Source: Imbricaverruca yamaguchii
Lineage: Eukaryota > Arthropoda > Thecostraca > Neoverrucidae
Reading direction: 5' to 3'
NCBI GenBank assembly: GCA_034440575.1
Contig: JAOTOL010000971.1
Coordinates: 72,001-136,000, forward strand
DNA: 64,000 bases
The notes beneath the pieces were generated by a model. The model was not told the DNA's origin. It ran no database searches and saw only the letters and a program-made list of their open reading frames with translations. Positions 33,055 through 46,700 of this stretch are shown one piece after another. The position numbers and the translations under genes were made by a program. The first letter of the stretch is position 1; every line of letters starts with the position of its first letter.

Positions 33055-33860
33055 AGTTTTAATGGCTTTTCGTGTCCCCAACTTTTGAACTTTTTAACTG
33101 TGAGGCGAGTCGAAAACTTAGGGTAATGCGTGGTGAAAATCCAAAAATGTATCGTTTGATCTAGTGTATCCTTGTTTCTAAGAATGGAAGGGGCCATCCC
33201 GTTGACTGCGCTTCTGATTGACGATATTAGGTAGGTCGTCATTGTAATTGCATTTGGATGCGCCAGTGCCTCTACTTGATTTATTCACCATCTGTTGTAT
33301 ATTTAATATAGGATGACATGAAAATGTTCATCATGCTGAAGAGCTACGTGGCTAAATACACGCGTTGTCACCATCAATTTCGAGAACGTGCTTCCTGGCA
33401 TATTTATTGCCCGGGAACTTCTTTCCGAGAGCTTCGATACAAGCTTCGAACGGCAGTGAGCATGTTGCTAAAAAACGGTCGAAGAATATTGTCGTCTACG
33501 ACCCAAGTTATTCGATATTTGATGCAGCTGTAAGAAATAGCGTGGAACATTCGGATTCACAGAAGGGTGCAGCCCCCGATCTCAACTTGTTTCGTACATC
33601 TAACACAAAAGGATTAGTGTTGATTTTTGTTCTAAAATGGGATGGGGCATAGCAACTTAACTCTGGGCTTATTGTACTGACCCCAGAGTGAAAATGCCAT
33701 AGGAACCGTCCGGAATTCGGCGGCGAAACAGATTCCTATACGTGGCTATTTTATACTCCGGTATTAAAGATATGTTCTAGGTATACCTTTCACTCATATT
33801 TATGCAGCTGGGAATGTTTAGCTATCGCAAATCAGTCCAACTGCCCTGCCAAACTAGAGG
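33055..33860. other. Unrecognised intergenic DNA
   Basis: No supported gene or repeat. ORFs at 33318-33652 overlap each other in different frames and show no family motif. Confidence 0.35.
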
Positions 33861-33867
33861 AGCCGCT

Positions 33868-34310
33868 TCATGTTCCTGTACCAGACCATTCAGCTCGTGG
33901 CCGACACCGTCGACATGGTCAGAACTCGGCGTCGTTGTGAGCGCGGGCGCCCGTGCGGCTGCAGTGCGGCGGCCGGCGGGGCGGCCGGGCGTGTCGTCTG
34001 GGTCGTCTCTGCGGAGTCGGCCCAGTGGCGAGTCATCGTCGTCGGCGGCGTCAGCTGCGGCGCCGGCCGGAGCAGACGCAGCTCGGCGGTCGGGCGGTGC
34101 AGTAGGCGGCCACGAGCTGAGGCGCTCTGGTCGGGCGGGCTGACCATCCGCGCGAACCCCCTCCAGCGCCGTCTACGTCTCGTCGAGTGCAACAGCAGGC
34201 CCAGTGAGTACTACAGTTGGTCCGCCTGGTGCAGCGCACCCACTGCCACTGTCACTGCCGTGATGAGTGAATCTGTGCAGTTATTGCGCTTCGTGTGGAG
34301 GGGAGTATAA
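33868..34310 (+). other. GC-rich open patch, possible exon
   Basis: A CpG-rich island in AT-rich surroundings, open in several frames. The plus frame from an ATG at 33870 starts MFLYQTIQLVADTVDMV, whose first 17 residues look protein-like before low-complexity sequence; a GTCAGA directly after could be a weak donor. There is no second line of evidence, so this is a candidate only. Confidence 0.2.
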
Positions 34311-37300
34311 GTTGTGAGCCTGTGCTCTTACAGGCATAAAAGGCAAGGTGCAAATTGGAAGGTAAAACGGAACACACCAATTCTACCATCGATCGATCGC
34401 TGCATTTAGGTTTGCAGAGGATGAGAGTGGTCGTAATGAGAAAATTGATGGCACACACATTGAGAGACCATTTCTGTAGCGACAACGCGCCCGGTTAATT
34501 CAATTTTCCATCGCGCTACCATATGTTTAAAGTGTTTTTGCTTTCCGCAAATTAATTTAATCCGAGCCCAGCCGGTGTGGGGTGTTCAGCGCACGTGGCA
34601 TGCGCGTGGGGAGGTGTTCAGCCATATGTGACGCGCGGATGGGAGAGGGGCGGCTTTTTCCAATCCCGACCATCTGCGGAAGCACTCTTAAAATTCCTGA
34701 TTGAAACTGCTACGCAAGGGCCAGGAGATTTGGGCGCATTTTTGTGTAATTTTCTGGGGTGGATGAGAATTCACGTTAGGTCAACAAGATAGGCACCTTC
34801 CGAAACGTTTTGAAGCAGATTCTGACCACGTAATATAAATACGGATTTCATGTTTTGGATACAATAGATATTTTGGTGAATTAAATCCGGAGAGAATAAA
34901 AGACTTGAGTTCGTATATCCCGGATCATATTAGGCTGGGGTCAATTTATGTAAGTTGCCACATATCGCTGATCCAGCAATATTATCATTTTATTACTTTA
35001 ATTTATGTGGCTTGTGTGAAAATTCACCAATGTGGTATACATCGTGTATTTTTGTATATTGTAGCCTGACCATAGCGTCTCATAGCATAGCAGTAGTCCT
35101 CGCATAGCAGCAGTCCTCGAATAGGTACTATTATGGTACATTTACCATGAAATGCCCCGTTGATTGTACAGATGATATTAGCAAGCAGTAGGTTGATGTA
35201 ATTTGCATCTTGATGCAAGAAACCTTTTGGATGGAATACAATCATGCCAACGTAAATACTTTCTATGTCAAGAACACATGGATACAACCATGGTCAAGCC
35301 TGACCATTCCAAAGCCATGAGGATACAAATTTGCGCATGAGATCTGTTACGTTTTAAAGCCAATGTAGATGACCTTTAGGACTTACATTACTTGTACCTT
35401 CATCTCATTACCTTGCGCATGGGTCCGACATAACCCTGTCCCGTCTTTCATTCGCGGACTAAGGGTTGGCACAATTACATTTGGGTTTCTTCCCTCCTCT
35501 GGGATTGGTTTGATGAGATTATTGTCACGACCAATTGAAAGACTAATATAAATGGAAGCAGATAATTGGCTGACGAAGGCACCCCAAGGCCCGGGGTTAC
35601 ACAGCGTGTCTCAGTTCCATGAAGTGGTCATGGTGTGCGTGGCCTGATAGTTATACTATCCGACTAGTCCTTGGGCAGGAGCGATCTAGGATTGGCACTT
35701 GGCATGCTCGCATCTATGCTCAGATCTATGCTCGGACTTGTACCCGCATCTGTGCTCGGATCTGTGCGGGATCTGCGGGACTGTTGTCGGCAGAAGCACA
35801 TCTCCATCAAGTTCTGACAATTATTGGTATGGTGGTGATATGCCGGATAGCCTATCTGAGCTTCTGACTGGATGAGGTTAATATTTGTTCGAAAAGAGTA
35901 GTCAACGTGCGGCAGCTCGGGCAAGACTAAGACTTGATGAACGCTGGATATTAAAAAGCTTCTGTAAGGCAGCTATTTGATATTCAGTGTAGTGGAAGAC
36001 GAATGATCACACGTGAGCGCGAGGAACGACACGAGGAAGAGTAAGAACTTGATGAAGTTACATAGCTCGGAGCAACGGTTCCTGGCCTTCTCGAGTCGTT
36101 CATCTTAGCACCATAAAGCTATTTCAATTCACATCCTCATTAAGCATTTCAATGCAATGCGCATTAATTATTCATGCGCCTTCATATGTTTGTGTCCCCT
36201 ATTGTAGTAAAAATGTGACTTGCATGAATCCTTTCGTATCGCAAATTATACTGGACTGATGCATTTTGCAAATTTGTTTCCACTCCTAATACCTCTATTT
36301 ATCAATCATGAAAAACTTTCATTGAAAGTCTATGATAGTACTGATAATTATCAATAATCATTCGCTAACTTCCCAAATAATTGAACATCTACTGGTGCCC
36401 TATCGCCGCCGCTGTCACGGTACGAAAGAACGTCGGCGTCAGAAGTTCCTCCTCACTGTATCCGCTCGTGCTCCGACTCTGTTTTTTAACCTGCACCGGC
36501 TGAGTGCAATGTCCCGCTCCGCTGATCAGAAACGCGGCGAACGTTCCGTTCAATGGAACCGTTACCTTTAGCACCCAGAAGTTGGATGTCAGCGCGATGG
36601 CAGCTGCAGGCACCGTGCGAAGTGCGGTAACGGTAACCGCACGGTCGCCGTGCTCATCCACTCAAACCTCTGTCAGGCATGTCACGTCACCTCTGGTGTG
36701 CTCGATGCGAATCATCTGGACATGTTGTAGACTGACATGATCGACGTATTGATGCCTAACTGTTGCCTAGACATGGATAATTGGATAGACATAGTGTATG
36801 CAGCTACGCTGCACTCATCATTAGGAATCAGGAGCCCAAGCAGGTTGGCCGTATAAGGGAAGCGGTTGGTCATCAATTGTCCATTGATCCAATCCATCCG
36901 TCTGAAGAGGTTATGAGGTTAGGACCTGGTGGGCAAGGTCGTGGGCTGACTTGAAGCATGACGACAGCTCATGGGACAGAGGATGCATATCGAACTGTGG
37001 GACCATGGTGGTATCTCTACTGGTTGCATCGTCATGCTGTTGCGACAAGACTGTCCGAATGCTGGCCGTGACCGACACTTTGGTCGAGTCAGCTAATGCA
37101 ATGTGCTACTCCGCAGTATGCGAGAGGTCTGGTTTACTTGCTGGGAACACTTCGGCAGTGAGCATTCAAAACGCAAGCAAGCGCGTGGGAAGTGTGCTCA
37201 CCGCTTGCTGATAACTTTATCGGCGAAAGACTAGGTTTGATGCGTTATTGTACTTCAGGTGTGCTTCATGTGAATAGTCATAGCGAGTTAAGGTGTGTCT

Positions 37301-40240
37301 TCTCAATTCTTTTTGCTGCCCTCTTAGATACCAACAATAAATCTGAAACATCCAATCATTTGTGAGCTAAATCACAATGCATGTTAATTGTACTGACGTC
37401 CTCAAATAGCCACCACTTGTCCTTTATCAGCATAATATTTGATGAATTAGATAAAGTTGCTTAGAAATGTCGACTTCGTCAGGCTCGATTCTTTTCGCCG
37501 TTCCAATGGCTTAGATACGAAGCAATGACCAGCGTTCTCTCAGTCTTGACCTGATAGAGGTTGCAAAGTAGTGGAAATTGCATTTAACTCGTTTGTTTCA
37601 TTACGAAGAGATAGACAGCAGATAAGCTTCTTTGGTCTGGACTTGCGCCAGCATGATATGCTCAGCCATGTCGTATTATCTAAAATGCCTGCTTCACGCT
37701 TTTTGGCGTAAAATCGACATCCCATGAATGAAAGTGACCACTGTGGACAGTCCATCGTGCAGATGCGCTGGAAAGACCGTTTATCTGAACGTAGCTTGCC
37801 TAATTAGCGGCATGCGATGATGGACAACGCCACACAAATAAACCGTTGGTGCTGGCACCTAAGCTCAACTTGCGTGGTTAATGGTAGGCTAACGTGCAAT
37901 ACCACTGGCCTGTTGCGGACCCAGCTGTCGGCCGGAAGCCTCCTCGGGCGCCCGCCGGCGCCAGTCCGTTGCTGACGTAAGTGTACGGCGCATGGACTGT
38001 TGCAACACGCCGCGACCCGGTGTCGCTTGGTACTTTTTGCTTGGTCATCCCCGGTGTCGTCGGCCGGTCGGTCGCCGCCCATGGACACTTCCGCCATGTA
38101 CCATGTCACCACGTTTCCGCCATGCGACATACGACACGAGAATGCAGGACGTCTCCGGTCGAGTGCCGGGTACTGGAGTGCCTCCCTCTGAGGTTGGATG
38201 TTCCACTGGCTTAACACAGGCGCATGACTAACGTGCGGCATATGGGAGGGTACGGATTCCCCCTGCCCCTGATAGCCCGCGCGTGGTCCGCGGCTGGACA
38301 CGACAGCCGCACAGTTAGGCAAGGGACACGACCGGACATGGGGCTGGACGGCTGGCTGTAGCGGTGTCGGGACAGTGTCTGTGGTCCGAGCTGTGGAGAG
38401 GTGCTGGTCTAAAGCTGTGGAGAGGCGCTGGTCTGTGTGTAAAAGCGTGGACTGCAGGAACAATCGTCAAGTGTCAATCCGTCGCCGTTTTGTTCGTCTG
38501 AAAGTCTTGACGTTTGAACGCGATCGTCGGCAGCTTTATTTTCTGGAAAGTTGTTGCGAACGAGGTCTGGCACCAGACTAATCATGAGTCAGTTGGATAA
38601 CCCTCCTATAGCTGATGGTTCGCACTACACACGCATCGACCAGGTTCCACACATGGCATAAACAGCGGTTGCTCTTTGGAGGTGATGTGCCCCTCGATAG
38701 GGATCGCGTAATGGAGAAACGCAGGAAGCTACTATAACTGTATTTCTGGAAAGAAGATTACATTTTTTTTAGAGACTTCTAGCATTCGATGAAATCACCA
38801 TGGAATTCTGCGAGCTCCATAGTCAAGTTTTTTTGCACGAATTACATGCGCTTTCATTTTTCTGATGCTCCTATGCTACCCTTTGATATATTACTGTGAC
38901 ATTCATTTAATAAAATTCGCAAATAACTCTGTATGTGATTCAGACATTTCCACTTCTCTTGGCTCTTGCCGAGACCGAAATGTGCAGCAGAAGCCTTCAA
39001 TGTACATTCTTTGCTCAATGCTTGCTTTCAGCTTCATAGTAAGGAGCAAACTGCAGTGCTATCAATTCATGAAACAAATGCATAGCTAGGAGACGGTTAT
39101 ATCGAAGCTGGAGACAAGAACATCAATATGAACAGGGCTCGAATAGGGCATACAGGTTTATATCGGTAAACTGAACAGGCATATAATGAAAAGTAAATTG
39201 ATTAAAAAATACAGTGTGGAGGACGCAAGTGCATTGTCGACAAGCATAAGAGAGTGAGGGCGGATATGTTGCAGCAAAACAAAGAGAACTGCGCGGACGT
39301 TTGGGCAGATTTTCAGTCGTGGTGTGTGAAATTCTGCAAAGACGGCATCCTAATGCCGTAGCCTTAGATACATAAACTAGGTTCATAGTAGGTGGGGAGG
39401 GAAGGTGAAGCCACATAAACGGCAAGTCCTTCCAGGGAGCAGAACGTCGCTAACATTAATTTTTTACAAAGTTAATGAACGATTTTTAGACTTCCCTTTT
39501 CCATATTTTAGCGTTTGTGTGTACTTATGCCGTCAGGAAACATGCGATTCACTGGGTGTGACGATTCAGGCAAACGGAATACTAAGCGCCATGCCTGAAG
39601 AGCGCAGCAGTGGCGTGGTGCAAGTGAACAGCAACTGGCCATGCTTCTAATCAAGGGCTGTCTCAATCACATGCTGAGTGTGGCGCGATCGGTAGCACGG
39701 CTCGGTTGGCATGTGGAGCGAGCGGGCGTATGGCAAGCGAAGAAACTACTAGTCATCGAACAGTTGACAGTGAAGTCGGCGGCTGCCGTGACAGCTCATA
39801 ATCTCGAGCCGCCTCTGCAGCAAAAGAGTTGCGATCCGTTCACGATCGCCCGACTGGTGACGTTGTAGCACTTCTGACCGTAGCCAGCAGCTGGGACACT
39901 GCAACGACACATTACAGCACCGATGAACCAGACTGTGATGCACAGGGATACTTGTCTACATGATAGCGTGCTATGGCATCTAAGCGACCCGTTCGCTAAT
40001 ATTCCACAGGGCTGTACACTTGAGGAACTAGCAGCGCTTTGTGATTGCACCGAGGACACGGGAAAATTCCCATGCATTGCATGCCGGGTATACTACAGCC
40101 GCCACCACATGCGAATTTGTTCAGTGTATGGCGCGGCAAAAAAGGCCGATGGCATCTGCACTGAGTGGCAAATGCACATTCGTCACCGGGTGAAGCAGGT
40201 GCGCGGCCACGTGTGCGCGCTCCAGCTGTCTGATTAGTGG
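34311..40240. other. Unrecognised intergenic DNA with short duplications
   Basis: I find no exon with convincing splice sites and no RNA gene. Small repeats: a degenerate CTCGCATCTATG-like run at 35700-35780 and a duplicated GCTGTGGAGAGGYGCTGGTCT at about 38390-38432. GC-rich patches at 37900-38460 and 39700-40240 are open in several frames (for example 104 codons at 39923-40237), but without family motifs. Confidence 0.35.
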
Positions 40241-40373
40241 GGGCCGGCGCCACGGGACCGGAACGCCAGTGTCCTGTTCTCACTGGAGGCGTCACGGGAC
40301 GTTCGGCCGGCGATCCTCAGGGCGGCCGACTGGTCTACGTGTGCTGGTGATGTTAACCGGTCAGTCACTGGCA

Positions 40374-40670
40374 CAGTCGCGTCCTCACGAGCTGCCGGTA
40401 CAGTCACGTCCTCACGAGCTGCCGATACAGTCACGTCCTCACGAGCTGCCGGTACAGTCACGTCCTCACGAGCTGCCGGTACAGTCGCGTCCTCACGAGC
40501 TGCCAGTACAGTCACGTCCTCTCGAGCTGCCGGCACAGTCGCGTCTTCACGAGCTGCCGGTACAGTCGCGTCCTCACGAGCTGCCGATACAGTCACGTCC
40601 TCACGAGCTGCCGGTACAGTCATGTCCTCACGAGCTGCCGGTACAGTCACGTCCTCAGGAGCTGCCGGTA
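40374..40670 (+). repeat. 27-bp minisatellite, eleven copies
   Basis: The unit is CAGTCACGTCCTCACGAGCT followed by GCCGGTA; 297 bases make exactly eleven copies. Since 27 is a multiple of three, the array stays open in several frames: QSRPHELPV repeats on the plus strand (ORF 40269-40829) and REDVTVPAA repeats on the minus strand (ORF 40234-40710). Neither frame has a domain outside the repeat, so coding is unproven. Confidence 0.95.
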
Positions 40671-40829
40671 CAGCCCTCCCCACTACCATCACCACCAGTG
40701 GCCGGCGCAATCACCACACATCAATCGCTGGCACATCCACGCCCCCGCCAACCGCTGGGAAAGCGGGGACCACTCCGCGTGGATAAAACATGGTTGGGCA
40801 GCATGCTGTCGTTCGACTCTGGTGGCTGA

Positions 40830-41384
40830 AGAACGTTGTGGAGGGTGCTGAATAGGACACTTCATATCGGATGATATCGTTGGCAGGCACGTAATTTCAT
40901 ACAACGTTGCTGCTGCTCACGTTCGGCTTTCATCTCGGGAAATAAATAGCACCAAGGTCTTATGATTCTCATCTAGAATACTGATTCCATTCCTTCGTTT
41001 GAAATTGAACATTTAGTGAAATACGATGAATGGCTACCCCACCCATTGTATACCACTTACCATATACCGTACCCTCATACTCTTTACTATACGCCAAATA
41101 CCAAGTGCACATATAACACTGTGTTTGCATGTGCGGTTACACGTCATATTACTTTACAGCGACAATATCACGACACTAACTTGATCATAACAAATACAAA
41201 CAAAACATCTAACGAAGCAATGACAGCTGTAAGCAAGGACGTAGGGTCGTCCGACAGAGGGGACTAAAATTAGACGATTATTTCATTGCAACGCCAGTAG
41301 GGCTACTAAATAATATTTCTGAGTTGTGTGGAGGTCATGACCGTCCAACATCGTGCTCATTTGAGACCGTGCTAATACAATCTG
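40830..41384. other. Unrecognised intergenic DNA
   Basis: No feature seen. Confidence 0.4.
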
Positions 41385-41672
41385 ACCCAGTTGAGCAATG
41401 TAGAAACGGTAAGCTTCGCTCCGAGTAAAGTATGTATTAACAGAGCGGGGAACAACGTTGGACCTGTAGGCAACTCTCCGAGTTAAGCATGCATTTACAG
41501 AGTGTGGAAAAATGTAGAAACCCGTAGGCAACCCTCCTAGTTAACCATCCATCTACAGAGTGTGGAACAATGTAGGGCCTGTAGGCAACGTTCCGAGTAA
41601 AGCATGCATAGAGAACGGGGAGCAACGTAGGACCTGTAAGCAATGCTCCGAGTTATTCATGTATCCACAGCG
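41385..41672 (+). repeat. Degenerate ~60-bp tandem repeat, about five copies
   Basis: The unit includes AACRTWGGACCTGTAGGCAA, YTCCGAGTTAAGCATGCAT and TACAGAGTGTGGAACAATGT. The copies are diverged. Confidence 0.75.
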
Positions 41673-42057
41673 CTTGGTCCAGTACCGTTTTTTAAAGCCG
41701 ATGATTTCGGACAAGTGAAGTGGTTCGCCCTTCAGGTGACTCAAGCTCGGAGCGGTGGACTCACGACGATTCATGGCGCCGCCACATAAACTTCGTCCCA
41801 CAGCCAACCACCCTTTGTGGCCGGTTTTCCCACCGCTAAATACACATTACCAGCACACTTGCCCGGCCGAAGTCCCCAATTGAGTTTTCTGCCGCTACGG
41901 ATTTTGTGAATTGGCAGCTTTACACCATTAGCTGTCCATGAGGTGTGGGTTTGAGGTCCGTAACCCAAACGATATCCAGGACATGTGGAAATTATGTCTA
42001 CAAGTGTTTCATGTTCTTAGTTTCTGCTTATTTGTTTATTCGCTTGTTACTTGCTTC

Positions 42058-42352
42058 TTTCCTTCTTCTGTCTTCTTCTCTCTCTCTCCCTGTCTTTCTC
42101 TCTGTTCTTCTCTCTTTCTCTTTCTCACTTTCTCTCTCTTTCTCTCTTTCTCTCATTCTTTCTTTCTCTCTGTCTTTCTCTCTGTCTTTTCCTCTGTCTT
42201 TCTCTCGGTCTTTCTCTCTGTCTTTCTCTCTGTCTTTCTCTCTGTCTTTCTCTCTGTCTTTCCCTCTCCCTCTATCTATCTCGCTACATATCTCACTTTC
42301 TATCTTTCTCTCTCCCCTCTCTCTCTCACTATTACCGTCTCTTTCTCTCTCT
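42058..42352 (+). repeat. CT-rich microsatellite (CTCTGTCTTT-like)
   Basis: About 300 bases of almost pure pyrimidine with a recurrent TCTCTCTGTCTT unit. Reading frames of LSLSFS or FLSVFLSV type over it are repeat artefacts. Confidence 0.95.
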
Positions 42353-42835
42353 CAGATTTGGATTCGATTCAGATTTGTACATTCGCGTAACATACACATC
42401 AGTGGCTTTTCATTTTCGCAAGTCTTTGCATGCACAAATTGCATGCTCATGTTCACTTCACGATACATGACGCAAACCATTCATACAGTTTGCTTACACG
42501 TTTGTCTGCGTTACACAGCTTGCATTACACTTTTTGAAACTAGTTGAAACTAGTCATTAGATGACTGTACTACCGAATCTAGCAGTGATACTTTGCAAAT
42601 CACGAAGCATCGAACAAGTTTCGAATACGATCACTTGTGTCGTAGCGGCATTTGCTTTCATAATGTTGGAACGAAACTAGCTATACAACGCTAAGAGTGC
42701 CTGCTCAGCAGTAGCTTTGATACTCTGGAGTTCGGATATTCATCCACAAAGTAGTCTCTTGCCCTTTCTCGCTCTTTCCCATTCCCACCACCCCACCATA
42801 GATGCACAACACACATTCACACACATGGGCACACA

Positions 42836-42957
<122 letters not shown>

Positions 42958-43203
42958 GTGGTCGTTATTGACTCACATATTATGCATATATAAACAGAGC
43001 AATGGAAACATAATTGTATTATGACACCATATCCGCAATGGTGGGTGTGCTAATCTATCAATCTATTATATGCATACGTGCTTCATGTTCCCTATGGTGC
43101 CGGCGACCCATCGTGACGTTGTATCGCCTGTTCCGCTGTACTCAGTGACCGCCTGACCTTCCTCAGGGTGCAGCTGTCAGTCCGTGGTCGCTGTCCCCCA
43201 GAC

Positions 43204-43382
43204 ATGCTGGTCTGGTGGCTTCTGGGCGGCCTGGTGGCGTCCGCCTCCGTGCAGCCGGCGAGCTGTGAACTGTTCACCGCCTCCTCGGAGCTGAAGTCGG
43301 CCTTCTCGCTGGAGCGAGATGTCGCCTCCGTGATCAGCAGATTCATCACCCTGACAGAGCAGAAGCTGTCGAAGCTGAGAAA
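43204..43382 (+). CDS. P4H alpha exon 1: signal peptide and N-terminal helix
   Basis: ATG at 43204 opens MLVWWLLGGLVASASVQPAS, a clear signal peptide, followed by CELFTASSELKSAFSLERDV and a helix ending LTEQKLSKLR. The family usually begins its mature chain with such an (E/D)(L/V)(F/Y)T helix. The donor is AGAAA then GTGAGT, phase 2. An acceptor-like TTCCTCAG at 43159-43166 suggests the 5' UTR is spliced from an upstream exon. Confidence 0.88.
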
Positions 43383-43660
43383 GTGAGTGTTGCGAGTGTG
43401 CAGGTGGTGACGTCAATGACGTCGGTGCGGGTAAAATATGAAGAAGAGCAGAGGGCTCCATGTATTATATTCATTCACATCAGCGTTCATGGAGGCTGAT
43501 GCTAAATTTGAGCATACATGGAAGATACATCCACCCATCATCTCACTACCGAATCGAGTGCATTGGCGATGCACAACGAGGCAATACGACAAGGTTGTGG
43601 TGCTGTAAGTATTCCATCGCGCATGATAATTGATTTGTTCTTCTTTCGTTATGTGGTCTA

Positions 43661-43740
<80 letters not shown>

Positions 43741-46700
43741 TGTATATCTATATATAAATGGAGCCCATGTGTCAATTGTTCCGTCCCGACTCCCCGTCTG
43801 CGATCGTTGTCATGCAATCAAATCCGCCTCTACTCGGAACGTGCGCTCGAGCTGCAAGCCCACCTCACCGTGCCGGACGGGCGCGGGTCCATTGTAGGCT
43901 CGAACTATGAGCCCGCCTCATCGTGCCAGAAGGTCGCGTCTCCACCATGAGCTCGAGCTGCGAGCCGGCTTGTCCGTGCCGGACGTGACCACCGTACCAC
44001 CGCCGGCTGAGCCTGCCAGCCGGCCGGGCGTGCCGGGTACCGTTGGCGTGGTGCAGCTGTCGCGGAGCGCAACACGCGCCGGCGCGCCGCCGTCACCGGC
44101 GACGGCCAGCTCGGCGGCGGCACCCCGAGCCACGAGGTGGCGCCGGCTCGCGCCATAACCATGACAACAGTCAGCTCACCGAGCTGTGCGGCGTGCAGCT
44201 GCCGGATTGTCTGCAACGGGACGTGGCCCGAAGATAATTAAGACACGTCGGTGAACCGAGAAGCCGACCGCGCTGCCGCTGAGAACGTTCGGTGGAGTGT
44301 GAGTCCGCAGCTCAGTGCAGTGCAAATGCGCGCCAGCCAAGTGGAACGTCCGCCGATCACGTGCGAGGATAGGACAGATAGTGTCACTGCAACGTGATCT
44401 TAGTGAAGCCGGAATATATAGTACCACTGTTGGACGCAACCGCCTCGTTTGAAGCATTCCGAATCATTTAAATGTGTCGGATACCCCAGGAACATATCCC
44501 AAATCTATAATTTCGGTTGATAATCAGTACCGGTTAATCACCAGTACCTATGGTCCGAGAGATGCACAGACATACTAGCATTAATACAATGTTCTTAGTA
44601 AAACTTCAGCTGCAAAATTGTGTTGGACCTAGTCGGCTTCAGGGTGTCAAATAGTTTCCATCGTTCTCTGTGGATCCACCAGTGTTCAATTCATTCCTGA
44701 AGTATCACCTCGTCAGAACTTCGTCAGAACACACGCAGACCCGCTTCTCGCTTTGTCGCCGCATGCGTCACTTTGGCAGCGGGTCGCATCGAAATGGCTC
44801 TCCAGAGCCGGCACTGGTCTCGCGGCGCCGGCCGGCGGCACGCGCGTCCACCGTCAGATGACGTCACGACCGGCCTCGTCACGGACGAATGCACACAGTC
44901 ACAAAGCCAGCACACAACACAACGGACCGGTCTAAGCGGTGTCGCCATGAAGCGCTGTGAAACCACAGCCTACATGCATCGTAGCAATAATAACCATTTC
45001 TGTTCCGCTTGCGGCACAGCTGAGCATCGAAGCTTTTGGTACCAGCAAATTATCACGCTCATTGATCGCGATTATGCCTGGAAGTCCAGCTGCCAGTGGG
45101 CTTGAAGCCCGACATCACGCCGTGGCACGCATTGGCTGCTCGGGAGCGGCACGCCTTACCGACAATGTTACTATGGGTCGTTCCGTACGAACATTCTGCA
45201 GTGACATTTTGGCGTTCCCCTCAGCATGAGCTCTAGTTTTAGCAGCTCTCGGTGGTTAAGTTTGGTGTTGTGATGCTGGTCGCCACGGCAGTCTTCCGGC
45301 GGTTGCCGTTGCGGTGGCGGTTTGGTGTTAGCATGCTGGCCGTCACCGCAGTCTCCCGACGGCTGCCGTGTGCGGCGGTGCAGTTGGCGTGCGACCGGGC
45401 GCGGCCAGGCGAAGCCGGGTTACCGACCTGTGCGTGGTTGAAGTCACCAGCCGGCAGTTAGGTGGGGGCCTCGGGAATCCTGTAGTTGACACAATTCGGC
45501 CGGGCGCGCCGCCGCCCCGCCTGTGCATCATCGTCCGGCAGCGTCAGCGGCTCGACGGCCTCTGTCGCGAGGATGTCGGGTCGCTGCCAGTCAGTCCAAT
45601 TTGTTGTTGGGTCTCCAGGATACCGACTGTGGTGATGGCGCATGTCACCGGTAGCCACGCCTGGAATGGTATGTGTCGGTCCGTGATTTGCTCATCTGAA
45701 TCGATCGTGAACAAAATGCAGACAATTTTTAGGAAAGCTGGGCGACGCAAGCGCTCTGACAGTTGTCTGTTCGAAATAGTGACAGCTATGCGCAAGAAAG
45801 GGCATCATAGTCACGCTTGCCTTGCGCAATGGTTCATGCACCATCCATGCTCATTCATGTCGAGGCAATGGCCAAATTGCTTCAATTAAGTCACGAAATG
45901 ATTTAAACGACAATATAATCAATTGGCTACTGCTGACGTTCCTTGATATATACTTCCTGATTTATCATTAATCTTGTTATATTATTGCACTCTGAGATCC
46001 ATATTTGGTGCTATCGTAGTCGGTGCTAGACCTCTCAGACAATGCTTCGCGAGTTCAGACCAACTCTCCACCGATGCTATTTATTATCAGCTATCAAACA
46101 CCATCGAGAGGACGCCAACTAACGTGGTTTTGGTATAGGTGTACCTAATAAGCGATCCTTCTGAACTTCATCGGTTCAGGTATAAAACTTGCATTACATT
46201 ACAAATACCAGTGGAGGTGCATTACAAATACCAGTGATACTGCGACAGTCCGGCTCCTGGAGATGGAAGTAGAAGACCAATTGTAGGTAGAAGCCAGTTA
46301 CCGACTTCTTATTGTGACACGTATTCTGCGTTATATTTTGCATGTTGCGTCTGTGTCGACGATGGCATGCTCCATATCATTTTGGCATTCGTCATAACAT
46401 CATTCCGTTGTGCGTCTTTAACATTTGCTCGATTTGGCTTTATAGTCAGAACTCATTAAGGGCCGTTGTCTGTTTCAGCTACCTGCGTGAGTACAGTGAG
46501 GTAGAGAATGATCTGCACCATAACGATGGAGACAACTTCATGGAAAAGATCGCCGGAAACCCGGTGCATGCGTTTCACCTGGCCAAGCGGTTCGCTGTGG
46601 ATTGGCGCAGGATACAGAACACCATGCGCAAGGACCAGTGGTCAGGTGAGGGAATACATGAAGACGAGGAGGCTCCAGGTCTCAGATTAGCGAGTGTCTA

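Noticed and set aside
39923..40237. 104-codon ORF with several Cys and His
   Set aside because: The Cys/His spacing does not fit a known zinc-binding pattern, and there is no second line of evidence.
41938..42547. Three overlapping Ser/Leu/Phe-rich ORFs of up to 200 codons
   Set aside because: Translation of a CT-rich microsatellite in three frames.
45368..45889. 173-codon ORF in intron 1 of the hydroxylase
   Set aside because: Composition shifts midway from GC-rich to AT-rich, no motif, overlapped by other frames; likely chance.
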